A stretch of 64,000 nt of DNA from Tubulanus polymorphus (Eukaryota > Nemertea > Palaeonemertea > Tubulaniformes > Tubulanidae), in the NCBI RefSeq assembly GCF_964204645.1, contig NC_134032.1:1886916-1950915 (forward strand), given 5' to 3'. This document shows positions 50,403 through 60,683 of the stretch, piece after piece; position 1 is the first letter of the stretch, and each line of letters begins with the position of its first letter. The notes beneath the pieces are model-generated. The model was given only the letters and a program-made list of their open reading frames with translations. It did not search any database and was not told the origin of the DNA. A program made the position numbers and the translations under genes.

Positions 50403-51034
50403 TGCTCTCAAGTCAAGTTGAAATAGACATAAGCTGCACACTAAGAAGGTTCCTCTTCCCGCGATCAACTTCTTTTGATTATTAAGAGATCGATTTTTTC
50501 CGAACGAATTTAACGATCTTATTGATTGATACAACTTAAGATCGGTTTCGTATCGAGTTTGGAAATATGGCGAGCTCATTTGGATACTAAGGCCGTGGCG
50601 CAGGTGTTGCGGGTGTCCGCGGTGGTGTCCTCCTCGAAGCTGTCACGCTTAATTACACGAAGCGCAGATGGCGGTAAGTCGCATGTGTGTACTTATTGTG
50701 TGAGCTACCACTTCCGGTGCGGATCAGCACGGTTTCCAATTATGCGCAGTCACGTGGGAATATCCAGTCACGTGGCATGCTAGCGAGTGTCTCGTGACAT
50801 TCTACCGCCCGCCTAAAGTGCGATATAGATTCATTCCGTATATTTTCCCCACGTGCTAGAAATCTGTTCTGCTCGTTTCCAATAAGGGAATCGCACTTTT
50901 CGATTCAATTATATATGAGATTTTAAAAATAGCCCTAGAATTTTAAGTCGAAACGTCGGATTCCCTAAAAGTTTTTTTTTCATCTTATTGCGGATCTTGC
51001 ATTTAATGGCGTCTCGAATATATGCTAATACAAC

Positions 51035-51100
51035 AAGTAGAGGATTCCACACTTGTGGCAAGTGAGGATCCGCCAGGAGCGCTAATGTGCAGTAGGATAT
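51035..51100 (+). mobile_element. Fragment of the CCACCAGGTG-family repeat
   Basis: AAGTGAGGATCCGCCAGG and ATGTGCAGTAGGATATC match the 49-kb array unit. Confidence 0.7.
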
Positions 51101-51249
51101 CTCAATAAAAGAGAGGGCGATATTCTGATGAAATGCGATAGAATTTCGTTTCGGTGGCGAGATGACAAACACAACAGTCGGTTAGATTTATAATACAAAT
51201 CATCGCTTAGCAGACATATGAGTATAGATAACCATAAATACAAAAGCCA

Positions 51250-51362
51250 GGGCCCGATTTTATAGACTGGTATCAACTTTAACCCGGGGGTTAACTTGAC
51301 TGAAAATGAAATGAGTCAGCCCCTCGGGGTTAAAGTTAATACCAGTCTATAAAACCGACCCC
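51250..51362. mobile_element. Foldback element, type D
   Basis: GGGCCCGATTTTATAGACTG and GTATCAACTTTAACCCGGGG are mirrored by CCCCTCGGGGTTAAAGTTAA and TACCAGTCTATAAAACCGAC. The central part is nearly a perfect palindrome. A related phrase forms the tandem repeat at 59129-59314. Confidence 0.9.
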
Positions 51363-51721
51363 AAGAGTACATGCTTAAACCGGTACTAATTTCAAAACGT
51401 AGTATTTTGCATTTTAATGAACTCGCGCTCGCGATTTCAACGCGCAGCGGCCTGAACGATGTATTAATACATAGTAATCGCCTTAATTCTAGTGTCACAG
51501 GTCGCGCGCCGTTCGTTAAAAATGCACCACTTATAGTTTTTATCAGTTAGAAATAAATCGAGCGATAAATAGATGAATATGTATCTAACGCCGGCGACTT
51601 CAAGAGGCGCGTTCACGCTACACGGTAGACTCCGCCCGAGTCGGATCCGATCAACCCAGATAACCGTAAAACACGGACGCTTGTTTAGATATCTTTGCGA
51701 CACATGAAACACAGTCAATAT

Positions 51722-52043
51722 CACGAGAAGATACACAATATCCGTGTATGATGATGACGAGAGAAATCCCACGATAACGAAGCCAAGATTGAGAAATTCT
51801 ATATCAGAATGATTGTATTTGAGGAGCGACGTTTTGGCTAACAACTGTTAGCCATCATCAGACGTACAACTGTTAGCCATCATCAGGCGTACAACTGTTA
51901 GCCATCATCAGGCGTACTGAAATACAACCATTCGCTCCTCAAATACAACCATTCTGATATAGAATTTTTCAAATCTTGGCTTCGTTATCGTGGGATTTCT
52001 CTCGTCGTCATCATACACGGATATTGTGTATCTTCTCGTCTAA
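51722..52043. mobile_element. Long inverted-repeat element with an 11-bp target duplication
   Basis: The arms (about 110 bp: CGAGAAGATACACAATATCC, GATAACGAAGCCAAGATT, CTATATCAGAATGATTGTAT) are almost exact inverted copies. ACAGTCAATAT lies outside both ends (51711-51721, 52044-52054). The centre has three tandem 25-bp copies of ACAACTGTTAGCCATCATCA. In complement sense this reads CTGATGATGGCTAAC-AGTT-GTTAGCC; where intact, AAAACG follows. Confidence 0.92.
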
Positions 52044-52237
52044 ACAGTCAATATAAATAGTCGGACACGTTTTCACGGTCCAAAAAGATGCGAGTTGCGA
52101 GAAGTCCACAGCTAGTACGTTATTTAGAACGGTCTAAAACTAGTCGGTACCAAAGCGGAACGGACCAAGCGTCCACGCTAGCGAAAAGTCCGTTACAAAT
52201 TGATCCGTTCCGAAATTCCGAAATTTGGACCGATCCA

Positions 52238-52357
52238 GGATCCAGTTCCCCAGTCATGAGTTAGAGTTAACTCTGAGTTGAAATCAGTTCATTTTCGATG
52301 AGTTAACTCTCGATTCAAATCTTAACTCTTAATCTCACAACTGTGGAACTGAGTCCT
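52238..52357. mobile_element. Foldback element, type A, copy 4
   Basis: GGATCCAGTTCCCCAGTC and CAACTGTGGAACTGAGTCC ends; GAGTTAACTCTGAGTTG and GATGAGTTAACTC interior. Confidence 0.88.
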
Positions 52358-52684
52358 GAATACTAAATTCTTGAATGGACTAAATCTGTGCGTGCGGACA
52401 GAGACAAGTTCCAGGTTCGTTCTGAATCGTGTTCCGCAGTTTGAATTCAATTGTAACATGATTCAGATTTCATATAATATCTAAATACTGCCAGAAATAT
52501 CAACGTATAATTTAACGCAATATCATTCACCTTAAAAATCTTAAAGTCTAATGCGTGGTGGTGCTCACGCGATTCTAGTATCCGTTTTAATTGTTTTGAA
52601 AATGTCCTCAAATTTACCATAGATTGAAGATGTGTTTGCTATGATGAACTGCAAACGTCAAATATATAAACATTCATAAATCTA

Positions 52685-52910
52685 TCATTTCCTAATTATG
52701 TACCTCGATTTAAACAGAAAAAAAGAATATTCTGTAAATTTGACTATATCTGTACTTCGATTTCGCCGATTTCAAAATCGAACCACCTGTTTCGCTCCCG
52801 GTACAGGCGTGGTGGGTTTATAAGAGACACCAAATAAAAAACAAAATCATACGAAATCTTCCAATCGACAAAGTCAATCCCTATTTTAAGATTTAAAGAA
52901 ATATCATAAA
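52685..52910. repeat. Dispersed repeat of about 220 bp, copy 1
   Basis: Shares GACTATATCTGTACTTCGAT, GATTTCAAAATCGAACC, CCTGTTTCGCTCC and AATCCCTATTTTAAGATTTA with 61140-61360 in the same orientation. Confidence 0.85.
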
Positions 52911-52994
52911 TTTCAATTACAGGAATGACGAAAAATTTGAAAAGTTGACGTTTATCCGTCTGCTGGTGTGTTCAAGTCGGGCCCGTTAACCGTA

Positions 52995-53195
52995 AGGCTA
53001 AAAAAATTGATTGAGCTTAAATGTTGACCCGGCCGGCCGCCTATCTACCCTATACATTACTTTTTTTAAAATCGTGATCAATTTTACCATAACAGACCCG
53101 GCCGCTATAGAAATGAACTGTTTATAAATTTTATCATATTTTACAAAAATGACCCGGCCGCTGCGGAGAAACAAGGTATCATTTTTGTTTAGCCT
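52995..53195 (+). mobile_element. GACCCGGCCG-family MITE, copy d
   Basis: Near full length. The end AGGCTAAAAAAATTGA is mirrored by ATCATTTTTGTTTAGCCT. Three internal GACCCGGCCG motifs sit at about 53025, 53097 and 53151. Confidence 0.92.
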
Positions 53196-53199
53196 AAAT

Positions 53200-54485
53200 C
53201 ACGACCGTTGAAAATATGAATATTTTTACAAAATTCTTTTCACTACCGAGATTTTGATGGAAAAGAATGTCACGTGTATTTAAAATCTGCTGATACAACG
53301 GGTTTTTTTCGTCTGCAGGTCTAACGTTCTTATCACGTGATCGCAAATTTGAAATTCAAAGCCACGACGATTTTCTTCTCATCGAAATCCCGTGGAAAAG
53401 GAAATTATATCGATTTAAGATATGAAATTACGTCTCATCGCTGTTTTCTTTTTCGGAATAACGAACTCGCGGATGTTGATAAGTTAAAAATAACGTGTTT
53501 TTGCGCCTACCTTCGGGATTTTGCGGTTGATTGTTCTGCGCGGTAAAAAAGAACCGTTGGTCGATGACAGTTAAATCCAGCTGTAGTTTTGTAGTGGTAG
53601 AGTCGAACCGGCTTCCCGCGCGCGTCCTGCCGACTGAGTGAGGCGTGTGTCTCTACGCGCGCGCGCGCTGTGCAGCGGCCGGAACTAAAAGCGCGCGCCG
53701 ACCGAATCACTGATTCCTCGCGCTAATACCAACCGCAGCTGACAACAAATTGTTGCGCCTCGAATGTAATCCCAAGCGATATAATGTACATGTACTACAG
53801 CGCGGGCGGGTCCGAGGGGGAGGGGGTCGCATAATATGTCCGCAAATGTTTTGGATTTCTGAGACGCATTCTCATGTTAATAAATGGCGCTCCTAGAGTT
53901 GGGTCGCCCGGCTCATGCAATATGTATACATTACCCTCATAGGTGGAAAGGTGGATCCCTATTTTTTCTGAATCCTTTAAGGGAGGGGGCAACTCGTGAA
54001 CCCCCCTCCCTGAATCAGTCCCTGTCGCCCTGACTGTAAACCGAATTCCCTGTCAGTTAGGGTCGTATCCGATGTGTTGTTACTCCACACGACCTCCATG
54101 TATGAACGCAGAAGTTTTATCTTAAAATAGGGAATAACCTATTATCGATTTGATTGGTAGATTTTGTTTGCTATTTTGATTTGGTATCCCTTATTACAAG
54201 TTCACCACACCTGCCGGGAGTGGCTCATCTGGTTGGATAGCTGATGTTGCCGTTCCTCACTTTCTAAAGGCACTTGATGCAAATCGTGACATTGCGAGGC
54301 GCAATACTTAAAGGCGGATTACGATTGATTCGCTGTTCAAAAACCATAGTCAGTTGTTGTCGGGGTCGGGTATCAATTCGGCGTGTTCCACCAAGTGTTA
54401 AAGCTGGTCTATTGGTCTTAGTAACCATGCCCCACATTTTAGTTTCGCGGGTCACGTATAACGGTTTTCCATGCATTACCCGGAG
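53200..54485. other. No recognisable gene
   Basis: Possible tRNA-like phrases (minus CCGGTTCGACTC at about 53607; plus GGCTCATCTGGTTGGATAGC at 54226) are too weak to call. Open frames near 53.3-54.5 kb lack signatures. Confidence 0.4.
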
Positions 54486-54487
54486 TC

Positions 54488-54745
54488 AAGAAGATACACA
54501 ATATCCGGGCTTGATGAATAACTATAGAGAAATTCAACAATAGATTCAGCCAAAAATGAATCGTTCTATAATGAAATGATATTCAGTTCATTTCATTTTG
54601 TACTCATACGCCTCATGATGGCTAATACCCGCCTAGTATTTAGCCGAAACCCTGCTCGAAATGTAAACCATTTAGCTATAGAACTTTTCATTTTTAGCTA
54701 AATCTATTGTGGGATTAGACCCCGTCTCTAAAACCGGCTATCAAA
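54488..54745. mobile_element. Inverted-repeat element related to 51722-52043
   Basis: It opens AGAAGATACACAATATCCGG like the 51.7-kb element. Arms CAATAGATTCAGCCAAAAAT and TCGTTCTATA pair with CTATAGAACTTTTC and ATTTTTAGCTAAATCTATTG. The centre reads CTCATGATGGCTAATAC, spacer CCGCCTA, then GTATTTAGCCGAAACC. Confidence 0.85.
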
Positions 54746-54957
54746 AAGTTATCGCGCAGATGAATCATACGACAGCGACATACGTTAGTCGCGCAACTTC
54801 CTTTTTGATGAGTGCCCCCGCACTTATTAGTTACAGTAGTCCGCGTTAATTCGGGATCATTTGGGACCAACGAAATTCATTCGGTTTACGGAAAATCCGC
54901 AATAAAAGTCATTTTCTTGTATATTCATGAAAAAGGACTGTCAATATTGTCCAGGTT

Positions 54958-55171
54958 AGGCTAGAAAACGTCGATGCCTTGTAAGTAACTCATTTCTGCT
55001 AAGCTTAAAAGTTGACCCGGCCGGCCGCCTACCTACCCTGTACATTACTTTTCTCTAAATCATGATCAAGCTAACCATAACAGACCCGGCCGCTAAAGAA
55101 ATGAACTGTTTACAAATTCTAATATATTTTACAAAAATGCGGGGAAACAAGGTATCATTTTTGTTTAGCCT
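54958..55171 (+). mobile_element. GACCCGGCCG-family MITE, copy e
   Basis: Left AGGCTAGAAAACG, GTTGACCCGGCCGGCCGCC; right AAACAAGGTATCATTTTTG and TTTAGCCT. The third GACCCGGCCG is deleted. Confidence 0.9.
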
Positions 55172-55649
55172 TACGCCAGAATCTGCATTAAAAACCAAAC
55201 CGAACCAAGCAGATTTGGCTATATACATATAATATTGAAAAAGAAACGTTATAGTAAACCTACCAGTTACAGCAGCCGTAGTCCAGCTACAATCCGGGTC
55301 GCGGTAGTCGCAGCTGTCCGGTCGTCCAACACGTGGTCACAGGCCAGTGAGAATCTAATAATAGGGCGGCGGGAAGCGCGTCACTGTTGCGTTCGACCGG
55401 CTACACACAGACATCACAGGCGGCGAAACCGGGACACGTAACCGTACGATTCATATGTTCGTATAGTACGTAATACTAAAACAGATGTATTGATTGTCGA
55501 TTTGAACCCCGGACACACTAGTCGGTGCGTCTGGGCGTAATTAGATAACCGTTAATTAATACCTAACCGATACGAACACATCCCTATACATGTTATCGAG
55601 GTACGTGTATGTGATACGCTGTGATATATGTTTCATTACGATAACGCTA

Positions 55650-55842
55650 CGAATCGATACCTCGTCCCGGCCGGCCGCCTACTTGACCTTACTTGAAAAA
55701 AAATCACGATCAAGCTAACAATAACAGACCCGACAGCTGCAGAAACGAACCGCTTACAAATGTTTTAATGCATTTTTTGTTTCAAAATGACCAGCCCGAT
55801 TTAGGAGAAAGAGGCTTTCGTTTTATCTCAGCCTAAAATCAT
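55650..55842 (+). mobile_element. GACCCGGCCG-family MITE, copy f
   Basis: CGATACCTCGTCCCGGCCGG, then ATCAAGCTAACAATAACAGA and a diverged right end GAGAAAGAGGCTTTCG...CAGCCT. Confidence 0.82.
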
Positions 55843-56189
55843 CTATTAACCTCCGAGTATCCAATGATTACTCAATAGTTTACACAAGGTACAATAACAA
55901 TATTGATTAGTTATATCGAAGTTATATGGTATAATTAATGAGTGCCTATCATTAAGCCTGAAGGCTGTGAACAATAAACGGAAGAGTGCTGCTTCAATTA
56001 TTGAAATCAAATCCGTATAGTCAATTAGCTTTTACTGTTTAGATTCAAGGCCGCCCACATCGACTCGAAACGCGAATATCCTACCGCACAAATTAGAATT
56101 GTCGAGATTCGAGCCTTGCCTTCACTTAGGGTGACCTACGAGCAATTATCTAAAATTATCTTTAGATAATTGCCTTTTTTTCGCTGTCA

Positions 56190-56400
56190 AACTGACTGAC
56201 TTCTGACATCACGTAAGAGACAGCGTTGAGATGGGAACGTACTCGGACAGTTGATGCCGTGTTGGACTTATCTGCGCAGCTGTTTGAATTTCGGCCGTCC
56301 GTCGACGACGATCACGCGGAACTTTCTACCGCTGTTCGACGCGTCGCGCAAAACCTTCTTGATGACGGACGAACTACAAAAAAATCGGTCAGAAAAATGT
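56190..56400 (-). pseudogene. EIF2B4: Decayed eIF2B subunit delta (EIF2B4) fragment
   Basis: eIF2B is the guanine-nucleotide exchange factor for translation factor eIF2; delta is a regulatory subunit. The minus strand reads CSSSVIKKVLRDASNSGRKF then RVIVVDGRPKF. This matches the conserved CSSxVxxxLxxA...G+xFRVxVVDSRP block of the delta Rossmann-like domain. It then degrades: the expected residues after RPKF are shortened, a stop (56268-56270) replaces a Leu codon, VQHGINC follows, and EYVPISTLS and YVMSEVS appear only after further frame changes. The conserved KVxLGAHALLANG block expected next is absent. A protein-like plus-strand reading of the same bases is its shadow. Several independent breaks argue for a pseudogene rather than a sequencing error. 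No neighbouring EIF2B4 exons are visible. Confidence 0.65.
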
Positions 56401-57217
56401 AGAGTGTCAATGCGCTTCTGTAGCCCCAACCCCTTCAGAAGATCGCCTTTACACAACCCCTTCAGAAGATCGCCTTTTCAACGGCGCAGTCTGGACGAAC
56501 ACATTTTCACAAAATGGTGAATGTCAGTCTATTGATGGCCCGACGTGACAACCTAAACCAATTTCAAATAAAAATGTCTGGGAGGGGGGGGGGGGCGAAC
56601 ATGTTTTGGGAAAATGTTGAATATCTGTCTAGCTTGTCTGGGAGGTGTGGACAGGACAGCGCTAGGTTGATAGAAGTGGGGCCCGTGAGAACTTCTCTGA
56701 ACTGGATCAGTTTTCTGCAGGTAATCAGAGTACGACGACATCTTTAATTGAGTCTTGATTAGTTTCGACGGCACATTTCACTTCCTACACGCGCGACATT
56801 AACGAGCGAGACGCGGTTCCGCCACGAGTGAGACTGGTTCCGACTCGAGTGCGACTGGTTCCGACGCGTTGCTAGGCATCAGGCACAGACGACCGGAAAC
56901 AGACTATTTGCTTCCGGTCGGCGTCAGTCTAATTTTTCTCTCCGCTCGAAATGAACAACGATTCGTCGATTCGTTCCGAGGTCTCTATAGAGCGCATAGT
57001 TTTTTTAAGTTTTGTACCCCATCACCAACACCGAATTCAAATGACTGCTTCAACTTGCGTAGAATTACTCATGCGTAGAATTACTCATTTCTCTTTAATT
57101 ATCGTACAAATTTACACCGGTACAGTATTAATCAAATCGTTCGGTATAAAAATCACGTTACGACGATTTCAAAGCCATTTACATTTGAAAGCTTACACTC
57201 TTTTATAGATAACAATA

Positions 57218-57436
57218 AGGCTAGAAAATTGAAACCTAGTTTCTAATTTATGCTGAGCTTATCAAAAGTTGACCCGGCCGGCCGCCTATCTACCCCGTAC
57301 ATTAATTACTTTTTGGATTTCTTTAAAGGGGGTCATACCCGACGGTATAGAAATGAACCGATTACAAATTCTATTGCACTATATAAAATGTAATTACCGG
57401 CGGATTTGGAGAAAAAAGGTCCCATTTTTTAGCCTA
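57218..57436 (+). mobile_element. GACCCGGCCG-family MITE, copy g
   Basis: AGGCTAGAAAATTGAAACC left end, GTTGACCCGGCCGGCCGCC, and right end GGAGAAAAAAGGTCCC...TTTTTAGCCT. Confidence 0.88.
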
Positions 57437-57760
57437 ACATATAAAATTTGTATGAAACTTAGACACTTATTCATTTTATGGGTTTTATTGGTTATCACGT
57501 GGTATCGGCGTGATTTCGGCGGTATCACGTGTGTATAGCCGTAGCAGTGTCACGTGACTCTCAACGAACGGTGGACAGGTTCTTGTCGTCGGCGTCGCGC
57601 GTAAAACGCGAGAACGGTACGAGAGATACCGACATTCTACACTTTGTCGCAACAGAACGCGTAGAGCGCAACGTTCTCAGGATCCGAACTGTTCTCGCGT
57701 GAGAGAATTTGAGCCCGAATCCGTCATAAAGCGCTCGCACGCGCTCGTTAACAGCTCGTT

Positions 57761-58172
57761 AGAATCGACGGTATCCAGTACCGAGTTTAAACGTTTTACA
57801 CGCGCCGTCGAATACAAAATAATATTTCAGGTGGTATGACGTCAAAAATACGTGATAATGACGTCATATCACAAAGCTAATATCTTTTCTTGAAAGATGG
57901 GGGTCATGTTTCTATCTGTTGATAGTACATTTATGGGGTCTAAAGTCATCCAGAAAAAAGTTATTGTTACTTCATGGCGGCCATTTTGAATTTATGAAAA
58001 TTAGGACCCTTGGATCTAAAGGATTTTGAATTTTATGATCAGAACCATCATATGAACTGTTTAAAACGAAGAAACCTTCTGTAGCAACTTAGTCTAGGTC
58101 TTTCGTATTTTTACTGGACTAAACCGCAGTTAGAATCGAGTACCGAGTTAAAAACGTTTTACACGCGCCGCG
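57761..58172. repeat. Direct repeats of about 35 bp bounding a 330-bp segment
   Basis: GTACCGAGTTTAAACGTTTT plus ACACGCGCCG (57778-57807) recurs as GTACCGAGTTAAAAACGTTT plus TACACGCGCCG (58140-58170). Both are preceded by GTTAGAATCGA. The spacer holds TGACGTCA-type motifs. Confidence 0.75.
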
Positions 58173-58282
58173 CAACTACATAAACAGGAAATAGGAACCT
58201 GTCAATATCGCGGAACAGTTGACTAGTAATCGGAACAGAGGTTAGGCCGCTATATACAGCGACGATCCTTGAGTTAGATACG

Positions 58283-58551
58283 TTAGGCCATCCCAAAATA
58301 AAATAAATCGTCTGTTTGCCACAACAACGACTCAAGTTTTCAGGATGAGTCGGTAGATAGGTAGAAATATTTTTTTTGGCATAAAGTTTAGGGCAAAAAA
58401 ACAAATTCATCACCTTTTTTACATGGAAACAATATCAACAGTAAAATTTATTTCAATGAATCCCCCCCCCAAAAAAGTTACATTTTAAACTCGGTACATT
58501 TGAAGTCGGGTCGGTCGGGTTACGGCAAACGGACTATTATTTCGGGATGGC
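58283..58551. mobile_element. Inverted-repeat element with GGCCATCCC ends
   Basis: AGGCCATCCCAAAATAAAAT and TCGTCTGTTTGCC at the left are mirrored by TACGGCAAACGGACTATTAT and TTCGGGATGGCCT at the right. A solo arm interrupts the MITE at 12.35 kb. It lies just downstream of PRXL2A and supplies the nearest poly(A) signal. Confidence 0.85.
58447..58452 (-). terminator. Candidate PRXL2A poly(A) signal AATAAA
   Basis: Canonical AATAAA on the minus strand about 210 bp after the stop codon, inside the inverted-repeat element. Position is plausible; usage is unproven. Confidence 0.4.
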
Positions 58552-58659
58552 CTTGTTGATAGCTTAGAATTTTAGAAAGTGGGTTGCATAGCTTTGGCTT
58601 TTCGCGCCGCACAAAATACGTTTCATTCAGTAACTAAAGTAAATATTGTCTTTCTTTCA

Positions 58660-58784
58660 CTAATCGAGTTTTTTAATCTTCCCGACAGCTTCCATCACGT
58701 CGGTAGAGTTGACTTTATCGCCGAATTCCATTTCGAAGTGTTGCAATAAAACTCCCTGTTCACCGGATCCGACGACGTAGACAC
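58660..58784 (-). CDS. PRXL2A: PRXL2A (peroxiredoxin-like 2A / FAM213A), terminal coding exon
   Basis: PRXL2A is a thioredoxin-fold protein of the AhpC/PRXL2 group, described as a redox regulator and named SelU where selenocysteine replaces cysteine. This exon starts after TTTAAG (acceptor at 58786-58785) and completes a Gly codon split from the previous exon. It reads VYVVGSGEQGVLLQHFEMEF, GDKVNSTDVMEAV, GKIKKLD, then TAG at 58662-58660. The G-V-x-V-V-G-S-G-x-Q-G-x-L-L-x-H block followed by E-F-G-D-x-V-N is the family's C-terminal strand-helix signature. Phase and junctions fit the exon at 59382-59517 exactly. The product looks intact here. No promoter is visible in the window. Confidence 0.9.
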
Positions 58785-58859
58785 CTTAAACAGAGACAAA
58801 ATACATAAAAAATTCAGCCAGATTTATAGACTTGTTTATCATTACAAAGGTGTAATCAC

Positions 58860-58940
58860 CATTGGTTACTTCATGTTTTCAATGAGGACAACAATTCAAA
58901 CTTAACCGATTTAGGCTTAAACTTTTTCGTGGAACTGGGC
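58860..58940. mobile_element. Solo arm of a type C foldback in the last PRXL2A intron
   Basis: GAGGACAACAATTCAAACTT, AACCGATTTAGG and ACTTTTTCGTGGAACTGGGC match the complement of the left arm of 13973-14091. The partner arm is absent. Confidence 0.75.
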
Positions 58941-59128
58941 ACCCACTGGCAATCAACTGGCTATACAAGTTATACCCGGGGAAAACCCCGAATTCGTAAT
59001 CGTGAGAACTTACATTTGGGATGGATTAAGCTACAATTGGATGTTTTCATATTTTGAGAGACGCACAAAACTGCGAATCATCTGTCCAAAATTCTCACTG
59101 TCCAACCGAAACTAAACATCGTTTACCT

Positions 59129-59314
59129 TAACCCGGTTTTATTGAATGGGTATTAAAGATATCCCTATAGATAAATGGTAAACTTAAGCCTGGTTTTATA
59201 GAATTGGTATCAAAGATATCCCTATGGATAAATGGTAAACTTAAGCCCGGTTTTATAGAATTGGTATCAAAGATATCCCTATGGATGAATGGTAAACTTA
59301 AGCCCGGTTTTATG
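59129..59314. repeat. 57-bp tandem repeat (about three copies) in a PRXL2A intron
   Basis: CCCGGTTTTATAGAATTGGT recurs at 57-bp spacing (GGTTTT at 59135, 59192, 59249, 59306). The unit also has AAAGATATCCCTATGGATAA. The terminal phrase resembles the type D foldback (CCGATTTTATAGACTGGTAT), so this array too may have grown from a foldback arm. Confidence 0.92.
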
Positions 59315-59381
59315 GGTTGAGAAAAATGCGAGGACGTTTTCGTTAACGCTTAGAATACTATCTAGTAGCGCTACCGCTCAC

Positions 59382-59517
59382 CTCCCAAAAGACGTCCTTC
59401 GCCTTTGAAATTGCCGTCGACTCCTTTCAACAAAACACGCAGGGCGTTGCGCAACGAAGCTAATCTGAATAAACCCAGCAGCGGCATCCAGCGTTCTTTA
59501 GGGCCGTAAAAATGGCG
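59382..59517 (-). CDS. PRXL2A: PRXL2A, penultimate coding exon
   Basis: Acceptor TTAATTTCCAG (59520-59518) and donor GGGAG|GTGAGC (59381-59380). The 136 bp encode RHFYGPKERWMPLLGLFRLA, then SLRNALRVLLKGVDG and NFKGEGRLLG plus the first base of a split Gly codon. The +FYGP, G-x-x-R-L and N-x-x-G-E-G-x-x-L-G-G positions are those of the PRXL2A family, in the helix and strand just before the C-terminal block. It joins in phase 0 to the exon ending YLDGK at 60307, giving YLDGK-RHFYGP as expected. Confidence 0.9.
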
Positions 59518-59947
59518 CTGGAAATTAAAAAAAATCACCAGAATTAATCTTCATCGACAGCATCGACAAAAATGCACCGAATAAACTAGCAACTACGTCC
59601 ATCGCATAGTCGAATGGCCCTAGGACCAAGTGGTTAGTGAAATTAAACCGCAGTCCAGTTACTGGTTACGTGTAACGAGATAGTTCTCTCCGATTTCTAA
59701 CTCGATGAAATAGACAACAGACCCAACGCTACATACTTCCCTGATTGTCAACTCCTTGAAATATTGACGACCAAACGTTGTTGACCGAATTGCCTGATTT
59801 TCAGTTCAGAGAAATATCTACAGACGCAACGCCGAGATCCAGCCGATTCTCAACTCGTCGATTGAAATATCTACGACTTTGCCGATAAGCAAATTGAACA
59901 TTTAGAAACGTGGTCTAAAAAACGAATTCCACGCACGGGCAAACAGT

Positions 59948-60275
59948 CATCCTCCCTCTGCAGGGACTCGAACCTGATGGCATCGCTACACTCAGCCACG
60001 GCACGAACCCCTGCCACAGTAGACCGGGTGCGCAGGTACATGCGCAGCTTTCCGAACGAAAACTGGCGGCACCAATCAGATTGCTCGTTGTATAATCGTT
60101 TCAAGGAAGAACTATAAATGGGAAAACCCGGGCTAAAATAAAACGGGATTTCTGATTGGCTAAAAATCACATCATCTGAACTGTGCATGTATCTGCGCAC
60201 ACGGTCGATTATGGCAGGGTTTCGTGCCGTGGCAATCTCGATGCCATCAGGTTCGAATCCCTGCCGGGGGAGGAT
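59948..60275. mobile_element. Palindromic element with tRNA-like ends and a 10-bp target duplication, in a PRXL2A intron
   Basis: Left arm (minus sense): B-box-like GGTTCGAGTCCCTGCAGA, with GCCACGGCACGAACCCCTG read in plus. Right arm (plus sense): GCGATGCCATCAGG-like CTCGATGCCATCAGG and GGTTCGAATCCCTGCCGG. The roughly 100-bp arms are inverted copies. The core has GGCTAAAATAAAACGGGATT and CTGATTGGCTAAAAATCACA. GGCAAACAGT lies outside both ends (59938-59947, 60276-60285), a 10-bp target duplication. It lies 31 bp from the exon at 60307. Confidence 0.92.
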
Positions 60276-60306
60276 GGCAAACAGTGAGCACCGACGAATA
60301 CGCTAC

Positions 60307-60441
60307 CTTTCCATCGAGATAAACGTCGCCTTTGAAAAACTTCCTGAATTGCTCGACACCTTTCGGTTCGTGTACAACAGCGCACAGCCGGACACGACGG
60401 GAATCGAGGTCGTCTTTCAGAGAGGACAGCTCGAGAGCTTC
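60307..60441 (-). CDS. PRXL2A: PRXL2A, first recognised coding exon (redox-helix continuation)
   Basis: Acceptor TTATTGCAG (ending 60442) and donor GGAAAG|GTAGCG (60306-60305) bound exactly 45 codons: EALELSSLKDDLDSRRVRLC, AVVHEPKGVEQFRKFF, KGDVYLDGK. E-A-x-E-L-S-S-L-K follows the catalytic R-R-x-G-C-x-x-C-R motif in this family. A-V-V-x-E...F...F-K-G-x-x-x-L-D is the next strand-turn-strand. The redox motif itself should be in the preceding exon, which I do not find convincingly. An ATT microsatellite almost abuts the acceptor and supplies its T-rich tract. Confidence 0.9.
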
Positions 60442-60454
60442 CTGCAATAAAATA

Positions 60455-60489
60455 ACAATAAGTATGATAATAATAATAAAAAAAGAAAA

Positions 60490-60588
<99 letters not shown>

Positions 60589-60683
60589 GATAATAATAAT
60601 AATAACATTAATAATAATACTAACAATAATAATAATGATAATAATAATAACAATAATAATAATAATAATAAAATAATAATAAC

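Noticed and set aside
56251..56400. Protein-like plus-strand frame AVLDLSAQLFEFRPSVDD
   Set aside because: It is the opposite-strand shadow of the eIF2B-delta relic, whose minus-strand reading matches a known family.
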